Assembly (NCBI GenBank): GCA_947259435.1 | Contig: CAMYMP010000631.1 | Coordinates: forward strand, 1 to 9,581 | Source of the DNA: an uncultured Woeseiaceae bacterium | GTDB lineage: Bacteria; Pseudomonadota; Gammaproteobacteria; Woeseiales; Woeseiaceae | Direction: 5' to 3' | DNA length: 9,581 nt | In this document: piece after piece, positions 1 through 6,107 of the stretch | How the letters are laid out: each line of letters begins with the position of its first letter | How positions within the stretch are numbered: position 1 is the stretch's first letter | The notes under the pieces: generated by a model | Seen by the model: the letters and a program-made list of their open reading frames with translations, nothing else | What the model was told of the DNA's origin: nothing | Databases searched by the model: none | Made by a program: the position numbers and the translations under genes

Positions 1-193
1 GATGAATAACGCGAGATCCGAACTGCGCTCGCCTTACTCCGGCCGCATCATCGGCATGGCGCGAAACCAGGTCGTAATGCCGGGCTTCGCAGCATTCCAC
101 GTCGGCATCCAAACCGACGAAGCACCCTACGACGACGCAGCCGCTGACACGATGAGCAGCAGCGACGACTACGTCGACGGCATGTCCGAGTAA
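1..193 (+). CDS. Succinylglutamate desuccinylase/aspartoacylase-family protein, C-terminal end (partial)
   Basis: This is the 3' end of a gene that begins left of the window; the frame is open from the first base to TAA at 191-193. The visible part is about 63 residues. The segment from ELRSPYSG through GMARNQVVMPGFAAFHVGI resembles the C-terminal beta-rich end of the AstE/AspA zinc carboxypeptidase-like (M14) family, where a 'SP..G.IIG...N..V.PG.A.FH.G' pattern is usual. The zinc site and catalytic residues would lie upstream and cannot be seen. The protein ends in a low-complexity acidic tail rich in D, A and S. In this family the enzymes hydrolyse N-acyl amino acids, but the substrate here cannot be inferred from the tail. 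The ATG at position 2 is probably an internal methionine, not the start. A 63-bp gap separates it from the acyltransferase gene on the same strand, so co-transcription is possible. Family assignment is from memory of the C-terminal motif and is moderately sure. Confidence 0.6.
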   Translation, partial: MNNARSELRSPYSGRIIGMARNQVVMPGFAAFHVGIQTDEAPYDDAAADTMSSSDDYVDGMSE

Positions 194-256
194 AGCTGCA
201 ACGAAACGACAAAAACGCTGGACTCGGCCAGCCACTGTTCATAAGCTGCAGCGGCG

Positions 257-1195
257 ATGGCCGCAATTCGAAAACCTCTGCACCGCTACCTCGCTCCGGC
301 AACCTGGCCGACCTGGATAGGACTCGGTCTGCTGCGAATCGTCTGTTGGCTGCCACATCGGCTAAGTCTTGCAATAGGTCGGGGGGTCGGTGCATTCGGC
401 CATCTGCTTGGCGGCACCCGGCGCGCGATCGTCCGGCGCAATATCGAACTGTGTTTCCCCGACCTCGCAGTCGAGGAGCGAAATGAGTTGGCAAAACAAC
501 ACTTCGCCGCGCTTGGTATGTCGCTGATCGAAATGGGGCTCGGACGCTGGGCATCAGACGAACATCTCGCAGCGTTGACGACGGTCGAGGGAGTCGATCA
601 CGTGCTGCAAGCCGTCAACGACGGCAAAGGCGTCATCCTGCTTGGCGCCCATTTCACGACGCTTGAGATCAGCGGCCGCGTGCTGCGCCTTATCATTCCG
701 CCGTTTGACGCCGTCTATCGCAAGGGCCGCAGTGCATTCGTAACTGAAGTTCTGCGCACGGGCAGGGAGCGTTCGGCCGCAAGTACTATCGAAAAACGGG
801 ATATCAAATCGATGGTGCGCAGACTTCGCAAGGGCGGCATCGTCTGGTACGCGCCCGATCAGAGCTACAATCGGAAAGGCGCGGAACTGATACCGTTTTT
901 TGGCGTGCCGTCAATGCACACCACGGCCACATCGACACTTGCGCGGCTCGGAAGGGCAGTAACGCTACCGTATTTTCCGGAACGCTTGTCGAATGGTCGT
1001 TACCATCTGAGGATATTGCCGCCGCTGACGGATTTTCCAAGCGACGACGTCATCGCCGATACGATGAAGTATATTCATGTGCTCGAAGATCAGGTGCGTC
1101 GCTGTCCCGAGCAATACCTCTGGGCGCATCGCAAGTTCAAAGGCCTGCCGGAAACTTATCCCGACTACTATGCCGACCTGGATGCCGTGAAATAA
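257..1195 (+). CDS. lpxL: LpxL/HtrB-type Kdo-lipid A (lysophospholipid) acyltransferase
   Basis: 312 residues, the usual length for the LpxL/LpxM family. These inner-membrane enzymes transfer a fatty acid from acyl-ACP to Kdo2-lipid IVA to make acyloxyacyl groups of lipid A. A hydrophobic N-terminal stretch at residues 20-52 fits the single membrane anchor. The catalytic HX4E motif is HFTTLE at 132-137. Other family blocks are YRKGRS near 154-159, WYAPDQSYNRKGAELIPFFG near 197-216, the TTATSTLAR stretch near 222-230, and PEQYLWAHRKFK at 284-295. The ATG at 257 gives an N-terminus of normal length, but its ribosome site is weak. It lies 63 bp after the upstream gene on the same strand. Its 3' end overlaps the convergent KdkA-type gene by 28 bp, and both products act on the Kdo-lipid A region. 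It could be an LpxM, LpxP or ornithine-lipid-type relative, so the symbol is given at family level. Confidence 0.85.
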   Translation: MAAIRKPLHRYLAPATWPTWIGLGLLRIVCWLPHRLSLAIGRGVGAFGHLLGGTRRAIVRRNIELCFPDLAVEERNELAKQHFAALGMSLIEMGLGRWASDEHLAALTTVEGVDHVLQAVNDGKGVILLGAHFTTLEISGRVLRLIIPPFDAVYRKGRSAFVTEVLRTGRERSAASTIEKRDIKSMVRRLRKGGIVWYAPDQSYNRKGAELIPFFGVPSMHTTATSTLARLGRAVTLPYFPERLSNGRYHLRILPPLTDFPSDDVIADTMKYIHVLEDQVRRCPEQYLWAHRKFKGLPETYPDYYADLDAVK

Positions 1196-1899
1196 CCGCT
1201 CAGAAACTGTTCCCAGTTATCGGCCCGAAAATGCAGCGTCGGGTTCAGCCTGACGACCTTTTGTAACGATCGATGCAGCCGGCTCAGTGTCCGCTGCTGC
1301 CAGGGTCCCGGGGGCAGGAAGCTGCCGCGATCGAAATCGAGCATCCACAAATCGCCATCATCGTCGATCTGCAGGGTATAAGCGTTCATATCCGCATGAT
1401 GCACACCCTCGGCATGAAACTCATGCACGGCCTCGCCCAATGACCCCCAGAACTCTGCCGATTTCGGCTTTGCCGCAATTGCCTCCGACAGAGGCACGAC
1501 GTTGGGAATGCGAACGGTAATAATGTCAGCCTTATAGAGGAAACCACGTCGCTGGTAACGCGCTGCGGCTGGTCGCGGGACCCGCAGTCCCTTGCTGGCC
1601 ATTTTAGCCAGCATGCGCCACTCGGCGAATGAACGCGTCTTGTCCTCGCCCCGCCAAATGTAGGAATCCCGGACCATTTTGCCGACCAGCCCACCGCGCA
1701 TGAAGTGCCGTAATACGAACTGCCGTGGCACATTGCCAACATACAGCGTGTTACCACGCCCGGCAGATCCGAGCGTGCCGTGCACAGACTCCGCATGTAG
1801 CCAGCCTGCCGGACGAAAGCGCGCATCATCGATCTCGGCGATGATCTGTCTGTCGTAGAGTATGGCGCCAGTCGCGGTTTTTTCGACGGTCTCGGTCAA
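1168..1899 (-). CDS. kdkA: 3-deoxy-D-manno-octulosonic acid (Kdo) kinase, KdkA/WaaP-type
   Basis: 243 residues, close to the usual KdkA length. KdkA phosphorylates the Kdo sugar joined to lipid A, using ATP on the cytoplasmic side. Family landmarks are LRHFMRGGLVGK at 63-74, the DSYIW..G..KTRSFAEW block at 78-94, GLRVPRPAAARY at 104-115, the catalytic loop HHADMNAYT at 167-175 with the candidate base D170, and the metal-binding LDFDRG at 187-192. In my memory of the family the loop usually reads HADLNAHN, so T175 sits where the Mg-binding Asn is expected. The start is uncertain. TTG at 1897-1899 is used because the frame reaches a stop at 1956-1954 with no ATG or GTG between; an upstream CTG at 1911 or an ATT is also possible. 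The gene converges with and overlaps the lpxL-type gene by 28 bp. Confidence 0.8.
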   Translation of the reverse strand: MTETVEKTATGAILYDRQIIAEIDDARFRPAGWLHAESVHGTLGSAGRGNTLYVGNVPRQFVLRHFMRGGLVGKMVRDSYIWRGEDKTRSFAEWRMLAKMASKGLRVPRPAAARYQRRGFLYKADIITVRIPNVVPLSEAIAAKPKSAEFWGSLGEAVHEFHAEGVHHADMNAYTLQIDDDGDLWMLDFDRGSFLPPGPWQQRTLSRLHRSLQKVVRLNPTLHFRADNWEQFLSGYFTASRSA

Positions 1900-2388
1900 T
1901 GTCGCCGCCAGCGTCTTTTCAGAAATGTCATGGAACCGCTCATTTTGCGTAATTTACAGCCTGATACCGTCTTTTTAACAGATTTTAAGCGAATTTCCGG
2001 AGATCTTCGCCTTTTTTTTCCGCACGGTTACAGCCGGAATTTCCACCTAAAAAAATATATGCGTTTTGTCGAATTTTGGTACATATCGCTGCTTTTTTAG
2101 GGCATTTTTCTGGATTTTTGGGCGATGTCGCGCAGAATTCTCGCCGGAAAAATCAACTGATGCACCGATACCGCCCGGGCCCTGCTCTGGACGTTGCCCG
2201 AATATTCTACATTTTCGCGATTTTTGGAACATTTCATAGATTTTTGCGATTTTTAGCTACTCTTTCGAATCATTCCTGTTTCCGGCCCAACTTTAGGAAG
2301 AAATTACTCGATAGTCCAGAAATTGCGACGATCACCGCTGTTAGCCGATTTTTAAGGCGTTTTAACCGACAATAGCCTTATTTCTCAA
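1900..2388. other. AT-rich intergenic region with helically phased T-tracts
   Basis: No convincing gene is seen in these 489 bases. T-runs of three to eight recur at about 10-bp steps. In the left part they begin near 1943, 1953, 1972, 1983, 1993, 2012, 2064, 2074, 2093, 2105 and 2115. In the right part they begin near 2212, 2221, 2232, 2241, 2250, 2263 and 2273. By my count G+C is about 32% in 2041-2100 and 30% in 2221-2280, but about 58% in 2161-2220 between them. Such phasing is what intrinsically bent DNA looks like. GATTTTT occurs five times, at 2113, 2219, 2239, 2248 and 2347. The region should hold the kdkA promoter (minus strand) and the end of the zinc-finger transcript. Poor -10-like hexamers exist (TAAAAT at 1986-1981, TAAATT near 1955-1950 on the minus strand), but neither has a good -35. 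Confidence 0.6.
2353..2380. terminator. Weak hairpin after the zinc-finger gene, possible terminator
   Basis: TAAGGC at 2353-2358 and GCCTTA at 2375-2380 form a perfect 6-bp inverted repeat around a 16-base loop, 8 bp past the stop of the minus-strand zinc-finger gene. On the minus strand it is followed by an A-run rather than U residues, and the loop is long. It may stop transcription poorly or not at all, or act with Rho. Confidence 0.2.
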
Positions 2389-2601
2389 TTAGTCCTCACC
2401 GAGCAGGTATTGGGCACCACAGTACGGGCATTTCGCTTCACCCGTATCCTCGATGGGCAGGAATACTTTCGGATGCGAATTCCACAAGTACATACCCGGC
2501 ATCGGACAGGACAGCGGCAAATCACGCTGCCTGACCTGATAGCGATGCTGTGAATTCGCGGGAATTAGGTCCTGGTCGATGGTGCCTGCTTTGGGTGCCA
2601 C
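2389..2601 (-). CDS. Small CHCC-type zinc-finger protein
   Basis: Counted from GTG at 2601, this is a 70-residue protein. It carries the CHCC zinc-finger pattern C32-X10-H43-X14-C58-X2-C61, within LPLSCPMPGMYLWNSHPKVF and AKCPYCGAQYLL, in the right order and spacing for the zf-CHCC family. That family also includes the mitochondrial complex I accessory subunit NDUFS6. The bacterial members are small proteins of unclear role, presumably binding one zinc ion in the cytoplasm. I chose GTG at 2601 because AGGA lies 6 bases upstream of it; a TTG at 2634 would add 11 residues (MRSRHYRSGRL) of unlikely sequence. The gene follows glnE on the same strand after 60 bp, so it may share the glnE transcript or use the TATACT at 2640-2635. 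Confidence 0.8.
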   Translation of the reverse strand: MAPKAGTIDQDLIPANSQHRYQVRQRDLPLSCPMPGMYLWNSHPKVFLPIEDTGEAKCPYCGAQYLLGED

Positions 2602-2634
2602 GAGCCGTCCTGATCTGTAGTGTCGGGAACGCAA

Positions 2635-2640
2635 AGTATA
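2635..2640 (-). promoter_or_regulatory. Possible -10 element (TATACT) for the zinc-finger gene
   Basis: On the minus strand TATACT (2640-2635) matches five of six bases of the sigma-70 -10 consensus. It would place the transcript start near 2628, downstream of the alternative TTG start but upstream of the GTG at 2601. No good -35 lies 16-18 bp upstream; a perfect TTGACA at 2681-2676, inside the end of glnE, is 35 bp away and too far to pair with it. Confidence 0.25.
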
Positions 2641-2661
2641 AGCCTATGGCCGTAGCTTCGG

Positions 2662-5562
2662 CTATGACGAGGCGGTGTCAAATGTTTGTTGCCAAAGCTC
2701 TTTGACATACGCTCGCTCGGATTCGAAATCGCCCTGCGAGACGAGTGGCTTCTGTTCGTCGAGAATCAAGTGATGCAATCGCAAGCGGTAGGCCTTGTAG
2801 ACTTCCTGCAGCTGCAATGATGTCTTCTCTTCGATGCAGCCTGCCGCAGCCAGCGCCTCGAGTTGACGGATGTTGTCCGAGTAGTGAAACACCGACGGAT
2901 GGTTGTGGGCATTGAGAAGCACCAGGTACTGCACGAGAAACTCGATGTCGCCGATGCCGCCGACACCGTGCTTCAGATCAAAACGCCGCGGATCACTCTT
3001 GTCGAGCTGTGCCCGCATGCGCTGGCGCATTGCCGCAACGTCGTCACGAAGACTGTCCCGGCGAACTCTTCCCGACAGGGTATCGGCACGAATGCGCGTA
3101 AACTCGTTTGCAATAGCCATGCTACCGGCAACCGGCCTTGCGCGCAGCAGAGCCTGATGTTCCCAAGTCCAGGCATTCTCTTCCTGGTACTTCTCGAACG
3201 CATCGACACTGCTGACCAGAAGTCCGGACTGACCATCCGGCCGCAGCCGCATGTCCACTTCGTAAAGCATGCCCGACCCCGTCTGCGTCGTCAGAAAATG
3301 CGCCAGACGACGCACGAGGCGAATAAAGAACACCGAATTCTCCAGCGGTTTGTCGCCGCTCGTTTTTTTTTGGGTGCCATGCGAGTCATGCAGATAAACA
3401 AGGTCAAGGTCGGAACCATAGGACAACTCGAGTCCACCGAGTTTGCCGTAGGCGATAATCGCAAAGCCGGCGTCAATTCGCTCACCATTGACGACGTATT
3501 GTGGCACGCCATGTTTGACCGTCATGTCCTGCCAGGCAACGTGCAGCGCGTGACTGAGAACGGTTTCGGCAAGTTCGGTCAGGCTGTCACTGACCTTCAT
3601 GATCGGCAGATTGCCGGTATGATCGGCAACCGCGATGCGAAACAGGTTTGCGCGCTGAAACTGGCCCAGCAGCGTCATTTGCGCCTCGCTGTCGTCGTCA
3701 TGGCTGTACCGCAGACGCTCCTGCAGCTCCGCCTCGAGATCGTCGCGTGAAACCTGCACGCTGAAGACCCGCGGGTCGAGAAGCTCGTCCAGCAACACCG
3801 GGTATCGCTCTAACTGCCCGGCAATATAGGCGCTGCGCTCGCACAGGTTGACAAGCCGTGCCATCACCTGCTCGTTCTCGTTCAATAGTGCAAGATACGC
3901 GCTGCGCCGCAGTATCCTGGCGACGACGGCCAGAATTCGCCGCAACGCGGCCGACGGCTGTTCGCTTTGCTTGATTAGCAACAGCAGATGCGGAACAAAC
4001 CGCTGCAGGCGCCGCCGCGCCGTTTTGTCGACCTGTCGCGTTGCGGTTGCGTTAGCGAACGCGACCAGTTGATCCGCCAGTGCCGTCGAGTCGACAAAGC
4101 CCTCGTCGTCGAGCAGTTCGATCCATTCCTCTTTGCTGGCGTAGTGGTCCCACAGCGCTGAGATCCGCTTCAACCGGTCTCCGCTCTGTGGAGCATCGCG
4201 AAACGTAATCGCCTCGAACTGCCGCGTTACCTTGCTGCGGTGCTTGTCAAGATCAAAACAGAGTGCGTCCCAGTCTGCGTATCGCATCGCGAGGCACAAT
4301 CGAGCGCGGTCGAGCCCATTGACTGGCAGCTCGTGGGTTTGTTGATCGCGTATTGCCTGAATGAAATTCTCGAGGCGCCGCAAGAACTCGTAGGCTTCGC
4401 GCAACTGCTTCGCATCCTGCTGACTCAAACCGCGCCGGCCGACGAGCTTCGACAAAGCATGCGCCAATTTGCGTTCCTGCAATTCGGGTCGACTGCCGCC
4501 GCGAACGAGTTGCAGTGACTGCACAATGAATTCGATCTCACGAATGCCCCCGGGGCCCAGCTTGATATTGTCTGCCATGTCCCGCTGCCTCACTTCGGTC
4601 GCGATCAATCGCTGCATGTCCCGCAACGACTCGAAGACGCCATAGTCCAAATAGCGGCGGTAAACGAACGGCACAATCAGATTCTGCTGCAGTTCTTCGG
4701 CCACGCTTGCCGGCGGCTGCGGGCCGACGATGCGAGCCTTGACGTAGGCATAGCGCTCCCAGTCGCGGCCGTGCTGCAGCAGGTAGGCCTCCAGCGCCGC
4801 GAAACCGACAACTGGCGGACCGCTGTCACCGAACGGGCGTAAGCGGGTATCGATCCGAAATGCAAAACCGTCGCCTGTCACCTCGTCGAGGAGCACGACA
4901 ATTTGTTGTGCAAGTCGTGTGAAATACTCCTGGGGACTCAGGCTTTTTCTGCCGTCGCTGTCGGCGCCCCGCGGAAACAGAAAGATAAGATCGATATCGG
5001 ATGAAAAATTCAGCTCGCTGCCGCCGAGTTTGCCCATGCCGAGAATGACAATCGAGACGACTTCACCGTCCTCGTTGCGTATGACTCCAAATCGCACCCG
5101 CAGCTGGCGCTCGGCGAATCCTGCGGCCGCGTCCAACAATTCGTCGGCGAGATCTGACAGCGCCAGCAAAGTCTCCTCGAGTGTGGCAATGCCCGCGATT
5201 TCCCGCCACAAGACCTGCACCATGAATCGATGGCGGAACCGGCGCAGCTGCTCCTTTACCGCCTCAATGCCTTCTTCACTTTGCTTGACCTGATCCACGA
5301 ACTGCCGGAGCAGGGCCCTGTCCGGGACATCGCCGATCGAGCCTTGCGCTTCGACAAACCACGGCCACTCACGAAGCAGAGTATTTGCCGCAAAATCGCT
5401 GCACACGACGAGTCTCGCCAGCGCCGGAATGACGTCGCTGGACAGGCCCCGATTGTGTTGCTCTTTCTCGAGGCGATCGAACCATCGGCCGGCAACCTCC
5501 TGGAGTTCGTCGGGCAGGGCGCGGGTAGCGGTTACGATTTCATCGTTTTGCGAGGCTCCCAT
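2662..5562 (-). CDS. glnE: Bifunctional glutamine synthetase adenylyltransferase/adenylyl-removing enzyme
   Basis: 966 residues, close to the roughly 950 usual for GlnE. The enzyme attaches AMP to glutamine synthetase and removes it, under control of PII protein and glutamine, so setting nitrogen assimilation. Both nucleotidyltransferase-fold domains are complete. The N-terminal adenylyl-removing domain has GMGKLGGSELNFSSDIDL from 175 (acidic pair D189/D191), RIDTRLRPFG at 236-245 and GPGGIREIEF at 336-345. The C-terminal adenylyltransferase domain has YGKLGGLELSYGSDLDL from 705 (D718/D720), EVDMRLRPDG at 768-777 and GVGGIGDIEF at 866-875. A helical linker joins them. ATG at 5562 is the furthest upstream start, since an in-frame TAG lies four codons earlier (5574-5572). 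The Shine-Dalgarno is weak. The gene diverges from the flavodoxin-like gene across 80 bp and is followed by the CHCC zinc-finger gene. I see no truncation or frameshift. Confidence 0.97.
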   Translation of the reverse strand: MGASQNDEIVTATRALPDELQEVAGRWFDRLEKEQHNRGLSSDVIPALARLVVCSDFAANTLLREWPWFVEAQGSIGDVPDRALLRQFVDQVKQSEEGIEAVKEQLRRFRHRFMVQVLWREIAGIATLEETLLALSDLADELLDAAAGFAERQLRVRFGVIRNEDGEVVSIVILGMGKLGGSELNFSSDIDLIFLFPRGADSDGRKSLSPQEYFTRLAQQIVVLLDEVTGDGFAFRIDTRLRPFGDSGPPVVGFAALEAYLLQHGRDWERYAYVKARIVGPQPPASVAEELQQNLIVPFVYRRYLDYGVFESLRDMQRLIATEVRQRDMADNIKLGPGGIREIEFIVQSLQLVRGGSRPELQERKLAHALSKLVGRRGLSQQDAKQLREAYEFLRRLENFIQAIRDQQTHELPVNGLDRARLCLAMRYADWDALCFDLDKHRSKVTRQFEAITFRDAPQSGDRLKRISALWDHYASKEEWIELLDDEGFVDSTALADQLVAFANATATRQVDKTARRRLQRFVPHLLLLIKQSEQPSAALRRILAVVARILRRSAYLALLNENEQVMARLVNLCERSAYIAGQLERYPVLLDELLDPRVFSVQVSRDDLEAELQERLRYSHDDDSEAQMTLLGQFQRANLFRIAVADHTGNLPIMKVSDSLTELAETVLSHALHVAWQDMTVKHGVPQYVVNGERIDAGFAIIAYGKLGGLELSYGSDLDLVYLHDSHGTQKKTSGDKPLENSVFFIRLVRRLAHFLTTQTGSGMLYEVDMRLRPDGQSGLLVSSVDAFEKYQEENAWTWEHQALLRARPVAGSMAIANEFTRIRADTLSGRVRRDSLRDDVAAMRQRMRAQLDKSDPRRFDLKHGVGGIGDIEFLVQYLVLLNAHNHPSVFHYSDNIRQLEALAAAGCIEEKTSLQLQEVYKAYRLRLHHLILDEQKPLVSQGDFESERAYVKELWQQTFDTASS

Positions 5563-5642
5563 AAATCGAGTCTATCAGTCCGTCTACCTGATGATGACTG
5601 CCACGCGGTAAACTGGGCCTGCTCGGGAAAGGCGGCACCGCT

Positions 5643-6107
5643 ATGTCTAAACACCTGCTCATCGTTTTCCATACTCAGTCCGGCACGACCTCACGAATGG
5701 CGGACGCGGTCATTCGCGGCGCGTCGAGCTCCGACGTCGACGGCGTCGAAGTACGCGCGTTGACCGCACTGGAGGCGGATGCCGACGACCTGCTCTGGGC
5801 CGACGCATTCATCCTAGGCAGCCCGGAGAACTTCGGTTACATGAGCGGTGCGATGAAGTATTTTCTTGACCGGGTTTTCTATGAGTGCGTTGACAAGATT
5901 AACGGTCGGCCATTTGCCCTCTTTGTGCGTGCCGGCAATGACGGCAGCGGTGCGATCAGCAGCATGCGACGGATACTGACCGGCCTCGCCGTAAAAGAGG
6001 TGCAGGATCCGGTACTGATCGCCGGCGATTTCGATGAGTCGCGACTGGCCGAGTGTGCAGAACTCGGGCTTACGATGGCGGCCGGGCTCGAAGCCGGGGT
6101 GTTCTAG
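5643..6107 (+). CDS. Flavodoxin-like FMN-binding protein
   Basis: 154 residues with the flavodoxin fold signature. LLIVFHTQSGTTSRMADAV at residues 5-23 is the first beta strand and FMN phosphate loop (HTQSGTT, comparable to the T-X-T-G-N-T loop of flavodoxins). GSPENFGYMSGAMKYFLDR at 59-77 is the second flavin-contacting loop, and RAGNDGSGAISSMRRILTGL from 96 is the third. The family includes flavodoxins, WrbA-like quinone reductases and NAD(P)H-dependent FMN oxidoreductases. The partner and substrate cannot be read from the sequence. It is probably a soluble cytoplasmic electron-transfer or quinone-reducing protein. ATG at 5643 is preceded by GGGAAAGG at 5625-5632, about 10 bases upstream. 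It is transcribed away from glnE and converges with the GGDEF-EAL gene, sharing a CTAG at 6104-6107 that holds both stop codons. Confidence 0.85.
   Translation: MSKHLLIVFHTQSGTTSRMADAVIRGASSSDVDGVEVRALTALEADADDLLWADAFILGSPENFGYMSGAMKYFLDRVFYECVDKINGRPFALFVRAGNDGSGAISSMRRILTGLAVKEVQDPVLIAGDFDESRLAECAELGLTMAAGLEAGVF

Noticed and set aside
217..232. Hairpin GCTGG/CCAGC between the desuccinylase-family gene and the lpxL-type gene, as a terminator
   Set aside because: The stem is only 5 bp and is not followed by a T-run, so it is not convincing as a Rho-independent terminator.
193..250. AAGCTGCA repeated exactly 50 bp apart (193-200 and 243-250)
   Set aside because: The repeat is 8 bp, one copy overlaps the stop codon, and neither copy has symmetry; chance is the simplest explanation.
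2076..2375. A 99-residue plus-strand reading frame in the AT-rich region
   Set aside because: It starts with TTG, has no clear ribosome site, and its product is a run of F, R and L from the T-tracts with no family resemblance.
2651..2666. Stem with a TTCG loop at the end of glnE
   Set aside because: The stable UUCG loop is on the plus strand, but the transcript is minus-strand; the stem is short and includes a G-T pair.
2863..3750. A 295-residue plus-strand reading frame
   Set aside because: It lies wholly antisense to glnE, whose conserved motifs cover the region; it has no recognisable domain and is a shadow frame.
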